A stretch of DNA of 64,000 nucleotides, from assembly GCA_013368325.1 (NCBI GenBank), contig JAACJK010000221.1, forward strand, positions 124,001 to 188,000, written 5' to 3'. Shown here piece by piece: positions 22,988-33,755 of this stretch. The notes beneath the pieces are model-generated. The model did no database searches. It was not told the origin of the DNA and saw only the letters and a list, made by a program, of their open reading frames with translations. How positions within the stretch are numbered: position 1 is the first letter of the stretch; each line of letters begins with the position of its first letter. The position numbers and the translations under genes are program-made. The DNA comes from Ephemerocybe angulata. Its lineage: Eukaryota > Basidiomycota > Agaricomycetes > Agaricales > Psathyrellaceae.

Positions 22988-24801
22988 ATTTTGGCGGGAA
23001 CTGGAGCAAGTGTGCCAGTGTATATAGTAGTCCGGGTGCAGAATGCTCTTCTTCGTCGAAGCGGGGTCTTGCCGTCGCGTATGAGCGGCCGATAAACAGG
23101 CGAGTTAAGTACACCTGTGAATACGAAAGTTATTATGCTGATGATGCTGAATAGACTTACGTGAATGGTGAAGCGAAGTTTAGAGCAGGATACAACGGGA
23201 TAAAACCAGATATTGATGTTTCTTCGGGAACGGGAGCGACCCGAACCTCGAAGGGACTGGGTGCAATAGCTGCGCCCGGGGAATAAGTGACGGAGCGCTA
23301 ATCAGAACCTCCGTCCTGCTAAATGACTTCCGGAAGTAGGGTCATAGAACGCGACGGCCCGAAGAAGACCATCGGTGCTCAATCGATAGCATTGAGGTTC
23401 GTGTTCTGAGAGATTTCTCTCATTCCTGGCATAAACTTCATCTTAGTGCCCTCCGCTGATAGACAAACTGTACGCAAGTCGGTGACTCGTCGGAGTCCGA
23501 TGACCTTCGCCATCATAGTAACAATTTGGATTGCGGACCGTGGGGTGAGAGCGTACGCGTCAAAATAGTGAGCGAGTTCCAGCAAGGGTAAAGGATAAGA
23601 GCGATTAATTGCAACTTAGGTTGATCAGGAGATATGGGGACGATGCGACAAGGAATAAACTATCTATGGAATAGGTAAGTCAACGCGAAAAACGAGCAAA
23701 ACAAAGATACGCACAAGTAAGCGATAGATCTATACCCGCGCCAACTTCCGAGCAACCTGAGAACAGGCGGAAAAAGTGAAAAATTGCACTGTACCGAGAT
23801 GCAAAGCACCTCATACAACAGTGGCACGCTTCCACCACAAATCTCCTCGTATGTCCAATGGAGTGGGTTACACTCACGAAGCCCACGGTGAAGACCCGAG
23901 GCCGGTTGACAACACGATGGTTTATTTCAACCAAAGTGTCATCCTGTGGCATCTCACCCGCTCCCTTCGCGACAGAGAGTCGAGCGAAGGTTACAAACAA
24001 GCGCCACCCGGGTAGCATCCCACCCGCACCCTGCGCGACAGCGAGTCAAGCGAAGGCTACGAACAAGTACCAGCGCTCAGCGCCCATTTACAGGTAGACA
24101 CCGGTGTAGCTTTTTCAGCACCAGCAAACCTTCATCGGCATCCAAGGAGGGTTAGCTGGGCGAGCCAGATGACTGGCCGGGACACCGGGAGAGACGAAGC
24201 GACCCCCCACACCCCTCGAAAACAGGCCAGCTTCAGATCACCTCGCAAAGCAAGGGTCGAACCGGCCTTCCGGAGTGTGGAGGTGTGCGATCGATGGTGG
24301 TGGTGAAAGAAAGAGTGCCAGCGATAGTGTGCGAGTCCATTTCCAGCCATCAATCAGGTCCACTTATGGTAGGTGTACCCCTAAGTGGAGGGTAGCGCTA
24401 CTAACGTTAGGAGGAGTCGCCGAGCCCCGCTTGCCAGAGGCCACTCTGGGCGGTACATCTGACACACATACAGGGCTTCCTTGAGACCTCCTGTCTACAT
24501 GCTTAATGGCGCAGCAACCAGAGTTCTCTTCATGGTTTCGGAGAAAGCCAGCAACCGAATGCAAATGCGGCAGCTGCCAGCAGGGTCGATCTTCTCATTG
24601 TACCACTAAATGACAGACACTCACACACACCCAGCCCTATGTAATACCGCAGCTCATATACTGAATTGATTTTGACGGGCCTATGACTCCGCAAGCACAA
24701 CTTTTTGCATCCTATACGCGGAAAAGTTCCCTGGAGGGACAACATTCAAAACACAATGGAAACCTGAGCCCTGCACCTTTAGAGAGATATTTGAGAGAGA
24801 G
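22988..24801. other. Intergenic, repeat-bearing, no supported gene
   Basis: About 1.8 kb. It carries a 66-base imperfect tandem duplication near 23949 and one copy of a dispersed motif at 23756. Short minus-strand open frames at 23379-23585 and 23680-24018 do not match any family I know. Confidence 0.4.
23949..24080. repeat. Imperfect tandem duplication, period about 66 bases
   Basis: Two adjacent copies start near 23949 (GCATCTCACCCGC) and 24015 (GCATCCCACCCGC). Both contain CGCGACAG, GAGTC, GCGAAGG and ACAAG in the same order, with substitutions between them. Confidence 0.7.
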
Positions 24802-24809
24802 TATAAATA
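24802..24809 (+). promoter_or_regulatory. TATA box of the GPI-anchored protein gene
   Basis: TATAAATA, 100 bases before the ATG at 24902. Confidence 0.65.
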
Positions 24810-24901
24810 CATCCCCATGTAATTGTGTTTTTAACAACCCACAGCCGTATCTTAAGCATTCTAATACTCTAAACTCCAGCCGTCTCTACCTTCTCGCCAA
24901 C

Positions 24902-25444
24902 ATGCAGAAAACCTTCCTCGTCCTTGCTGCTGCCCTCCTCAATGGCATGTCCCTTCTCAACTGATTTGGCTCAGGGTGATACTGACCTCCTACCTAGCTG
25001 TGTCAGCGCAGAACGCAATAATCAACACTTCGTTCCCCATCACCACGCTCGCTGCATCGCCCACAACACAGTTGTGCGAGACTGGTGCAAGTGACTGCTC
25101 TCCTGCCACCGTCACCACCTCCACCGTCACCACCTCCACCGTCACCGCTGCCACTGGCGAGCCAGCCGTCAGGGCTGCCAGCCCATTGGGCTCGACAGGA
25201 GAATGCATCAACACAACCACGACCTTCCAGACATACTCCCAAACCACGGTCGGCAAAGTCACCACCACCGTGCTCTTCAATACAACGCAGGTATGCGGTC
25301 CGACAAGTGTAGGGCTTCCGTTGCGACACCAGCACTTAGTAGAAAGGATGGGCCTAAAAAGAATGGGGCAAGGCTGCAGCTCAAGGCACCTCGCTGGCTA
25401 TAATTTTGATGCTCGCTGGCACCAGTGCCTTCTACTTCGCTTAG
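24902..25444 (+). CDS. Small GPI-anchored Ser/Thr-rich surface protein
   Basis: Three exons, 24902-24944, 24998-25306 and 25362-25444, giving 144 residues. Start MQKTFLVLAAALLNAVSAQN is a signal peptide split by the first intron. That intron begins GCATGT and ends CTAG, so it is a GC-AG intron if the model is right; no GT donor restores the frame. The mature part has a TVTTST repeat at about residues 47-60, Asn-rich sites such as NTTTT and NTTQV that could be glycosylated, and a C-terminus KWGKAAAQGTSLAIILMLAG followed by TSAFYFA, a typical GPI-attachment tail. The second intron (GTGTAG to AAAAAG) is the less certain junction; a read-through alternative loses the GPI tail. Role: cell-wall or surface protein of unknown function. 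Confidence 0.65.
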
Positions 25445-26394
25445 CCTATAGCGGCATACAGTTTCTTGTACTTGTACCCCTTGACGTCGTAGCTTTGAAA
25501 CACGCACTCATTCTGCACCGTAGATTCCTAAGTTGCATCGACGGATAGTCGACGTCTAAGTGAAAATCAATGCCAGGAGCGAAATTGACAGAAAGGTGTC
25601 TTCAAACTCACCTGGACGTTCACAAGCCGCAATGCGTACTATAATAACCAAGAAGCCTGAGAACAGGCAGGGTCGAAAAATTGCTCTTCAAACTATATGA
25701 AGAGACGAGAATGTGCGTTTACGCCCTCGTATGTCGACCTAGTGACCCGACGGTCGGACACCAGTAATTACGCAATAGCGCGCATAGCGCGCCAACTACT
25801 TCTCCAGCACTTCAATACGACGACCTCATTGTAAAATGAAGCGCCTAGAAGGCTGAGCCCCCGATCATATGTGTAAAACACCCTACGATTGGGAGGACGT
25901 CCATCGGTACGAGCTCGCTAGTAGAAGACGCTGGGGCATAGTATGTCTCTGCAAAGCACGAGAGGCCCTTTCCCAGACGCCCAATACCCAAAGGGCACCG
26001 GACACCGATAGGCTAGCACATTGGACTCTGAAGTAGATCTTCAAAGAAGAAAGGGTTCAAGCTCAAGATTGAAGAAGGATGAATTTCAATGTCGACTCGA
26101 CTTTGGCCTTGCTTGCACACTGATGTGATCAAACGAGCGCTCGGGCCACTTTGAGATCAGAGAGGGTGAGGATTCTAGGAACGCCCTCCCTGCTCTTTTC
26201 TCAATCTACCGGCTCTTGACTTCTAGACGAGAGTAACCTTCTGACTTCTGTGACCCAGAAGTCCCATGGGAACACTAGACAGACATGTGAACGTCAAGAA
26301 ACGGACCAGCGGAATGAATCAAATTCAGTTGAGCTTCGTCGGACAGTCGTATGTGAGGGTGCGCAAATACATCTTCTACCGCTACCTCCTTTCC
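25445..26394. other. Intergenic
   Basis: About 950 bases with no gene seen. Contains a second copy of the dispersed motif (GCCTGAGAACAGGCAG at 25655). Confidence 0.4.
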
Positions 26395-27266
26395 TTATAC
26401 CTCCGCCTTCCTGCTAGGCTTAATTGGCTGGGCTCTCGGCCAAAAGTCTACATGACCGGTCGAGGAATTTAACATTCCATTGGTGCTCCCATCGCCCTGG
26501 AACCAAACCATTAGTATTTTCGGTGGTACGGGAGCAGGCTGGATGAATGGACATACGATCATGCTATGCGGGAAGCCCAGGTCAATCGGAGAAGCCGCAT
26601 CGAGGAACGCAATCTGCTCGTCACTCAGAGCTATCTCCAACGCTTCGAGGTTGGTAACGAGCTGCTCAACCTTCCGCCCCCCGATAATTGGGAAAACGAA
26701 CTGGGTCTTCTGCATGACATATGCAATCGCAACTGAGATGGCGTGGGTGTCAGACTATTCCACAAAACGACGCTGACAAGAATGCGAATCGTACCAGAGT
26801 TGATGTGCTTAGCGCCAACTTCCCCAGCCACCTTCTCCAGCGCGTCACAGACTGCCTTTTCCTGCGGAGTTCGGAGCCACTCTGAAGTGTAGAAGGAGTT
26901 TCCGCCCTCTCCCGACTGCTTACGACGTTCCTCCTCGGCATCAGTGCGGATTTTCCCTCCTCCGAGAACAGACCAGGGCGCCAACGCAATTCCTTCGTCT
27001 CTCGCCATTGGAATGATGTCCCGCTCAAAGGACCGATCAAGGATGCTCCAACGACCCTGGTACACGCAGAAAGGAGTGAGTGCGTTGCATCTCGCGTACT
27101 CATTCGCCTTCGCGACTACCCAGGCAGGGGCGTCCGAGATACCCTGTATCAGTTCCCAGGTCAGTCTCGTCACCGCTCCCAAAATGATGCAGCCTAACAT
27201 ACAAGATAGAGAACCTTGCGTGCAAGGACGAGCGCATGCAAAGCGTGCATAACTTCCTTGATGCTG

Positions 27267-27448
27267 TGTAAGGACGCGATGGCTTACATCATCCCATCGT
27301 CCTTACTACACGTGTTTCGATCCTTTCGTTCCTTAGCTTAGTCCACCCATGTACCCCGTCGTTCGTCCTCGTTCGCCCAACTAGACGTTGTTCATGTCAT
27401 GTCTCGTCGTCCTCAGTGTTGACTCGTGTTAGCCCCACGAGCCTTCCA
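27267..27448 (+). repeat. 5' LTR of the TRIM-like element
   Basis: 182 bases, TG...CA ends, identical by eye to the copy at 28497-28678. Confidence 0.92.
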
Positions 27449-28170
27449 CTTTTTTTTTGACATTCCTTTCTCGTCTTTTGACCCCGCCGCCGCTCTTTCG
27501 CCTCGTCGCTGAATCGCCAAACCTCCCTTTCCCAAAAACCCGCCCAGTTTCTTTCTCCACCCGCCTTGCCCAAACCTCGACGCCGAATCGGTCGTGCATT
27601 TTTTCACCATCCATTCTTTCTATCGGACCCCGCCGTCAACCCGCCGTCGCTCATTTGGTCTCGTCAGTCGCGTCGCTGCCCCCGCCGACCCCAATATCAA
27701 TTCTACCATCCTCGCCGAGCAATTTTCGACGCCCGCCTTTACCAAACTGGACAGTACACCCCGCTCCACGAATCTCCAAGCCACCGAAGCCCAGTACGCG
27801 ACTCACTCATCAAAGAAGACGCCCAAGCACTTTTCGTTCATCTTGCCATCGCCCTGCATTCTCGAGCTCGCCCACGTTCAACGACGACTCCCCATCGTGA
27901 TTCCGCACCAATCAAGCCCGTGTTCCTGTCCTAAAGGAGGCTCTACCCTTTACCCTTCCCTTCCTGGCACCTGCGACTGCCGCCCCCTCAATACTCGAAG
28001 TCTCCCAGTTCTCGACCATCGAGAGTGCGACGACGCCAACCGTGGTTCACCGTTTCATGTTTCAGTTTTACGGTTTTTACACTATCCGTTTTCTCATTTC
28101 TGGCTACTGATAACATTCATGGTTCACTCGTCCGGTTCGCTCTGGTTGTCCATGGTACCCGTGCTCTGGC

Positions 28171-28423
28171 GTTCCTGATCCTCGTTGCGTTTTACCACCC
28201 TTGACTTTCTTGCGGTGCCTCAGCTATGGTCCTATCGCCTCCCGTTCTGAATGGCATTTGTTTCCCTGTTGTTTGATTACTTTTATTTGGATGACTACCG
28301 GTAACAGCTACGATTCTTTCGTCCCTTCGCCTTGGTTTGTTTCGTGATACCTACGTTTCGGTGTTCCTGATCCTCGTTGCGTTTTACCACCCTTGACTTT
28401 CTTGCGATGCCTCGACTATGGTC
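28171..28423. repeat. Direct repeat inside the TRIM-like element
   Basis: About 60 bases at 28171-28231 recur at 28363-28423, both beginning GTTCCTGATCCTCGTTGCGT and continuing TTTACCACCCTTGACTTTCT, spaced 192 bases apart, with a few differences at the end. Position and role within the internal region are unexplained. Confidence 0.8.
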
Positions 28424-28482
28424 TCCTTACCTATCGTTGCCGAAGTCGTTAGTTTTTTTTGGCTGTTTCGTTGTTTTCATTC

Positions 28483-28496
28483 GGAGGAGGGGCGAG
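28483..28496 (+). promoter_or_regulatory. Polypurine tract of the TRIM-like element
   Basis: GGAGGAGGGGCGAG immediately before the 3' LTR; only one base is not a purine. In LTR elements this primes plus-strand DNA synthesis. Confidence 0.65.
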
Positions 28497-28678
28497 TGTA
28501 AGGACGCGATGGCTTACATCATCCCATCGTCCTTACTACACGTGTTTCGATCCTTTCGTTCCTTAGCTTAGTCCACCCATGTACCCCGTCGTTCGTCCTC
28601 GTTCGCCCAACTAGACGTTGTTCATGTCATGTCTCGTCGTCCTCAGTGTTGACTCGTGTTAGCCCCACGAGCCTTCCA
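28497..28678 (+). repeat. 3' LTR of the TRIM-like element
   Basis: 182 bases, preceded by the polypurine tract and followed by the target duplication TGCTG at 28679-28683. Confidence 0.92.
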
Positions 28679-29270
28679 TGCTGGTGGTATAGTCCCACCA
28701 GTGAACATAGAGTAGGTCGATGTAGGTTGTCCTGAGCCGCTTCAAGGAGCTCTCGACCGAGAGGTGCATCGACTTGGCGCTATTCCCCGCGAAGAAAATC
28801 TGCTGTGCGAACTTCGCGTTGTGGTGGTGCGCATTATTCGTGTACTGCACCATAATACGTCAGCAAGATGTCTCGCCCTTTGTCGAAAGAAAACTCACTT
28901 TCGTAGCTATGAAGAGCTGATCGCGTATTTCTCTCCCTTCAGCCCATTCACCAATGAATTCCTCGGACCTTCCATCTTGGCTATGAGTAAAAAGGTGAGC
29001 ACGAATTGAGAAATACAGAGCAGGGCAGACATACTAAGCGTTAGCAGTGTCGATGAAGTTTCCTCCCAAGTCGAAGTAGGAATTCAAGAGCTCAAAGCTA
29101 CTCTCTTTTGTCATAGATCCCATACCATACTCGTGCCATTTGTCGCCAATGTTCAGGCCACCGAGTGCGATGGGGGAAAGGTGAACTCCAGCGTGCGTGC
29201 TAAACTTGCGATAGAAACCAAGCCGCGATGGTGGCGCTGGTCGAGGCGCGAAAAGCTCACGAACAGACAT

Positions 29271-32108
29271 GTTATCCGCTAAATCTAAGTCTCAATGTAA
29301 AAACGAATCTTGACGATGGAGGGATTTGTGAATTAAGGATCCCAGCATTCCCGGGGCTCATTTATAGGACTTCCCTGGTACGGTAAATACTCTCCGCTTT
29401 GTCACTTTCCATTATCGCACCTACAGCCTTCTGTATTCCTTATCGCCACGCCGCAGCTAGAATTCCGTAAATTATCGCGGGACAATAGGCTTGAGAAGAA
29501 TGTCGGGCGTCAAGGGTCAAGGGTGGGGGAGCATAAGCATCTATAACATAATTGCCTCCAGAATCTTACAAAGACTATGACGAGGAATACAGACACCACT
29601 ATCGACATGAAGGTCAAGGAGGAATCGAAGCATTAGGATATTACAAAGACAGGCCTACACTTTGTCATCGAGCGACTTCACGGGAGCTAGTGGTCGCCGA
29701 AAGAATAATTTGAGGGTCTTCTGTGACGCTGGACGATCTAACACGGGTGAGAACTGAGAACGCCGCAAGAAAGAGAATCGACACACCTATTAGCTATAGA
29801 CATAGCGCACTATCAAGCTGAAGCTCGTTGCCTGAGAACAGACAATGGGAGGAAAAAATTGGCACAACCAGGGCGTTGACCCTGAGCTCCATCTCGATTG
29901 GCGATTCCAAAGGACCACCTCCAAAACATCAGGCGCACAGAAAACAAGTCCCGGCCGGGTCACGGCACTGGGACTGGAACGGTCAAAGACCAACGACGGG
30001 TGTAACATGAACGGTATGGGACAGGGACCGACAAGTGTGACTGGATACATGCGACCAACAGGTGCAAACGGGATACTGGCAACCAACAGGTGCAAGCGGA
30101 TACGGGTTTCTGGCGACGTGACTAGATCTGGGCGAGCAGATACGCCAACGTCGCCACAGGTCGGCAGAGCCGGCGCAAGACGCGCACACACCCTGAGACA
30201 AGACGGCGGGAGCTGGGCAACGCGATCCTGCGGTCCATACAAGGGCGTGAACACCAGGGTGATATCGCATAGAGGGGACGGCCAGTAAACGCGGCACGAT
30301 AACGCCCTCATGCTCCCCCAGGTCCGAATGGCCGAGACACGACAGGTAAACCATTCGCGACAACGCACCAACAATTAAACGACCGACGATGCCTAAAAAA
30401 GGCGATATGTCCAGAGTATGCGGGATTCCTGACCATTGACATAAGGCGCCCCATGGAACCCACCGTCACCGTTTAGCAACCTAGGTCAGCAAGTCGGTGA
30501 CGGGAGCGCTTGAAAGCGCCTGCGAGACGATGATGGAACGCGGAGGGCGCGAGCCACAAAAGGCGTGCGCTGATAGCAGACTCTCAAAGTCGACCCTGTG
30601 GATCTGTGCGAAGGAGAGAAAGCAGTTGTGAAACAAGAAGGGTGCGACATCCAGCCTTATGAACCTCACGGGCCTTTGTCTATGTTTGTCCCACTCGATC
30701 GGTAAATCTGAGACATCCTACAAGAACGCCGTGGATAGGGGTGGGCGACGTCATAGCCTGAATGACGCTAAACGCATGAGATACGGGCGCCTATCATAAC
30801 GAAAACTCTTGAAGCCATAAGGAAGGTCGCTGGGGGAGTAAAATCACATGCGGAGATAGCTTACAGGTATCCCGACAGGTAATGGTACTCTACCATCCCT
30901 CCTTAATGTAACCGAGGTCCTACAAATGAACACGAATCGTCAACAATCCTTGAACGAGCCATCAGGGTCACGAAGCCAAACACACCTGTAAGTTCCGAGA
31001 TCCACGAGGTAAAGATATAGCAGAACGCAAGCCGAAGCTTGGAGGATGCAAAAGGTAAAACCTGCGAACAGGTGAAGGGGAGGAAAAAATTGGCACTCCA
31101 AGGGCCCAAACGCCCCGACGGCTCCATCTCAACCTCTTGATTACGCCCGCCGAGTCCCTAATCCACCGCACGACCAAGCAACGTCATGGGCAAGATAAGA
31201 CAGTAAGTCGAGCGTAGACACGCAAGCGACAATCAGACATCGGGCGCGGCGCGCAAGCGATGGATAGATGACAGTACGAATTCGACGACGCGAATAAGGT
31301 ATGACCAAACGGCTCGACGGCCGCGGCATGACAAGGAGGTATGTCCAAAGGACGAAGGATAGAGCTCGACACACACACACACCGACTGAGACCCAAATGA
31401 AAGAGTAAAGAACCTGTGTGCTCCGTTGCCGTGTCCCTATACGTCGGCCAAAACCCAGGATCCACGCTGGGGTGCCAGGGAACTTCAGCCATCCGGACGC
31501 CACCACAGATCCCGCATCAAATTGAGGGTCCAGCGGGCGAGGGCTATGAGGCCATGCAAAAGGAATGGGAGGTCGGTTGGGGCGAAATCCACAGTACAGG
31601 GCAACCGCATGGCCACCCTAGTACTGAGAGCGTGCAAGACGCCATAGAGATGGGTATGGAACGCCGACGAGAGTCGAGCCCAGAGGAGTGCGCCTGTGCT
31701 ATCTCTCGAGTGGGATCAAAAGATCTGTACGGGGGAGAGAAGCGATACAGAGGGCGAATGTGGGCGAGGGGTTTATATAGTTCAAAAACCGCTTTGGCTG
31801 TGTTTGCGTCGGAGGGTAAGTTAGAAGTCGAAGTTGACTTTTGACAGGCCCGCTCTTCCTGCCCTGAATATGAGGATCGTCGAAGCTGCCTATAAATAGA
31901 ACCCCGAGGAGTTTTCAGTTAGCCGCTCGTCGTCGCTGAGGACGGCGCCAAAGTCAAGTCAGCCAACGACTCGAAGGACAGATAAATGTCAGCAACAAAC
32001 CATGTAGGCCTCTCTTTCTCATGCTTCTTCTACCCACAAGCCACCACCCTCGGAGAAACACGCCCACACGGCCCCACTCTCTTTAACCAACTCTCTCTCG
32101 TCCCTTCG
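29271..32108. other. Long non-coding region with dispersed repeat copies and the promoter of the next gene
   Basis: About 2.8 kb. A TATA-like box for the aldo-keto reductase lies at 29360-29366 (minus). Two related copies of a dispersed motif, CCTGAGAACAG near 29831 and CCTGCGAACAG near 31061, each followed by GGGAGGAAAAAATTGGCAC or a near match, sit in otherwise different sequence. Minus-strand open frames at 29790-30374 and 31141-31506 show no family resemblance. TATAAATA at 31891-31898 precedes the membrane protein gene. A CA run lies at about 31370-31383. Confidence 0.45.
31891..31898 (+). promoter_or_regulatory. TATA box of the single-pass membrane protein gene
   Basis: TATAAATA. An upstream in-frame ATG at 31986 lies between this box and the preferred start at 32109. 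Confidence 0.5.
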
Positions 32109-33755
32109 ATGGACGCAACTTTTCGCGCGTTGCTAATTGCTCTGTTATTCTTTTCCGGGAGGAAATCTTGCTATGTTGTCGCGATACCAGCACCCCAGCC
32201 ATCATTCATTCCGCTCGTCATAGATCTTAACCAGCCGCCCGTACTACACGCCGCGGCAGATCTCTTGAGGCAAGGGAGGTTGCGACCCCCCGCCGAAATC
32301 TTCTCCGCCCTGGCTCATGATGCTAGTGGCACTGCTCCAGGACCTTTGGTCTCCGGTGATGTACACCAGTTTCTTCTCCCCGCCCCATCGCCGGCGCAGC
32401 AGCTGCAGAGGCCGCCTCTCGATCAGGTGCTGTCACTTTTATATCAACAGCAGCAAGCGACACCATCTCAGCAGTTGCAGGCACTACCTGCCGAGCAGGG
32501 GGAAGCGCATTTCCCAGCTCCGGAACAGCAGCAGTACCAGCCCCTTCCCAGTTTCCCAACGATCCCAGCCACCTTGCCCTTCCAGCCCATTCCAAGCGAG
32601 GCTCTCAGCCAGCTTTCGTTCGCCAGCCTTACCCCGACGGAATCCTCCACAGGTGCGGCTGACCCGAGTGCTGCAGCCACGACGGCCTCTCCTAGCCCTC
32701 TCGATTCCGACTCGGACAACGCCTCGGGATCTAGCAAATCGAAGAAGGCATCAGTATTTCCCGTCATCGCCATCGTCGTGGGTAGCCTCGCCGCCATCTC
32801 CCTGTGCATCTTTATGCTCCTCGACCCTCGCGTTTCGCGCGGATGTCGAAGGCAGCGAATCAAGAGCAAAGGGATAGGCAACCGTCCTATCTCGTCCTGG
32901 TTCCCTTTCCCCGGGCAATCTCCGGGGTCAGGCGTGGCTCGGAAACCCGTCAGTGGGGAGGAATCATTCTGCTCCCCTCATACCCCCCGCGGACTCGAGC
33001 TGGAGATGTCGGAGCATGGGGGCAGCCTCGCGAGCTCGTACCCGCGCTCCAAGTTCTCCATTACGTCCTCGGACTATTCTCAAATCTCCAGATCGGCGGG
33101 CATGGACGATGCCATCCTCATCGAGAACACGCGCGCGAACGAATCGATCCCGCCCATACGCCCCCCTCGCCCACCGATGGCCGACAGCCCCGCCACGATC
33201 TCGGACTCCGTCTTCTTCGCTGCTGAGTACCAGATTTACACGAACAAGGCCTTGATTTTCGGTGAGCAGGATGACGAGACGAGTTCGATGAATACGGTGG
33301 TGGATACCAGGAACGTTCGCATATCGCCCTTGCTACCTCCCGAGACATTCTTCACAATGAACTCGATGTCCACATCTTCCACTTGCACCGTAGGCTTGGC
33401 CGCATCCCCGGGAGACACAGTGAATGCTGGAGGTGGGAATCAGAGCCCAAGGGTGACGTGGGTGCCTGCGGATAGGCTCTTGACGACCCGACCTGAGACC
33501 GGGCAGAGGCAAGATTTGAGTGAGACGTTGTTACCGGGAGACGAGAGCAGACATTCGCGAACACATAGCGCGCCGATCTTTATGGGAAACCCGGTGGACG
33601 AAAGCTATCATCCCATCTATATGGATCCTGTGGCGAAGAAGGTTATGCAGCATAGGAGGAGCAGGTCGAATTCTGGGTGGGCGTACCCCAGAAGGGAGGA
33701 AAGGTTGGCGAGCGATGACGAGTCGTATAACGGGGTTCTTGGAGAGGCGCTGTAG
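32109..33755 (+). CDS. Single-pass membrane protein with Gln/Pro-rich ectodomain, function unknown
   Basis: One open frame of 548 residues without introns. It starts MDATFRALLIALLFFSGRKS, a signal peptide; an in-frame ATG at 31986 would add 41 residues before it and hide the signal, so 32109 is preferred. The outside part (to about residue 225) has a hydrophobic segment IPLVIDLNQPPVLHAAADLL and a Gln-rich tract. A Ser/Asp-rich stalk precedes one membrane helix VFPVIAIVVGSLAAISLCIF, followed by a basic stop-transfer stretch. The inside part of about 290 residues is Ser/Pro-rich with PPIRPPRPP, a possible SH3 ligand, RSRSNSGW and a final acidic LASDDESYNGVL. The layout resembles fungal wall-stress or signalling membrane proteins, but no Cys-rich WSC domain is present. 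Function not assigned. Confidence 0.7.
   Translation: MDATFRALLIALLFFSGRKSCYVVAIPAPQPSFIPLVIDLNQPPVLHAAADLLRQGRLRPPAEIFSALAHDASGTAPGPLVSGDVHQFLLPAPSPAQQLQRPPLDQVLSLLYQQQQATPSQQLQALPAEQGEAHFPAPEQQQYQPLPSFPTIPATLPFQPIPSEALSQLSFASLTPTESSTGAADPSAAATTASPSPLDSDSDNASGSSKSKKASVFPVIAIVVGSLAAISLCIFMLLDPRVSRGCRRQRIKSKGIGNRPISSWFPFPGQSPGSGVARKPVSGEESFCSPHTPRGLELEMSEHGGSLASSYPRSKFSITSSDYSQISRSAGMDDAILIENTRANESIPPIRPPRPPMADSPATISDSVFFAAEYQIYTNKALIFGEQDDETSSMNTVVDTRNVRISPLLPPETFFTMNSMSTSSTCTVGLAASPGDTVNAGGGNQSPRVTWVPADRLLTTRPETGQRQDLSETLLPGDESRHSRTHSAPIFMGNPVDESYHPIYMDPVAKKVMQHRRSRSNSGWAYPRREERLASDDESYNGVLGEAL

Larger units (their letters stand above)
27267..28678 (+). mobile_element. Young non-autonomous LTR retrotransposon (TRIM-like), 1412 bases
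   Basis: Two 182-base direct repeats (27267-27448 and 28497-28678) that I find identical by eye start TGTAAGGACG and end GCCTTCCA, with TG...CA termini. They flank 1048 bases of internal DNA. A 5-base target duplication TGCTG is present on both sides (27262-27266 and 28679-28683). A purine tract GGAGGAGGGGCGAG directly precedes the 3' LTR, setting the plus orientation. No gag, protease, integrase or reverse transcriptase coding region exists; the longest open frame (27594-28178) has no recognisable domain. No clear primer binding site follows the 5' LTR, which is succeeded by a run of T. Structure fits a terminal-repeat retrotransposon in miniature mobilised in trans. Identical LTRs indicate a recent insertion. 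Confidence 0.9.
26395..29270 (-). pseudogene. Aldo-keto reductase (aryl-alcohol dehydrogenase type), interrupted by an LTR element
   Basis: Exons on the minus strand: 29270-29035, 28980-28899, 28844-28679 continuing after the insertion at 27261-27203, then 27143-26795, 26732-26557 and 26496-26395. Without the insertion they sum to 1170 bases, 389 residues, in one frame with GT-AG introns of 54-62 bases. Motifs: SPIALGGLNIGDKW, GGNFIDTANAYQ (catalytic Asp and Tyr), LFIATK (Lys), IDLLYVHWWDY (His), a substrate and cofactor region RSFERDIIPMARDEGIALAP, and an end GHVDFWPRAQPIKPSRK, all as in fungal aryl-alcohol dehydrogenases that reduce aromatic aldehydes with NADPH. The element at 27267-28678 sits in exon 3 right after the His-bearing strand; translation would stop after about 167 residues. 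A TATA-like box lies about 90 bases upstream. All other parts look undamaged, so loss is recent. Confidence 0.88.

Noticed and set aside
27594..28178. Possible gag-like open frame inside the TRIM-like element
   Set aside because: No zinc knuckle, protease or other retroelement motif; Ser/Pro/Arg-rich composition as expected from random C-rich DNA.
29790..30374. Minus-strand open frame of 194 codons
   Set aside because: Cys/Pro/Leu/Val mix without domain or splice context, in repeat-bearing DNA.
31416..31844. Plus-strand open frame of 142 codons upstream of the membrane protein gene
   Set aside because: No recognisable motif, and the promoter of the next gene follows at once.
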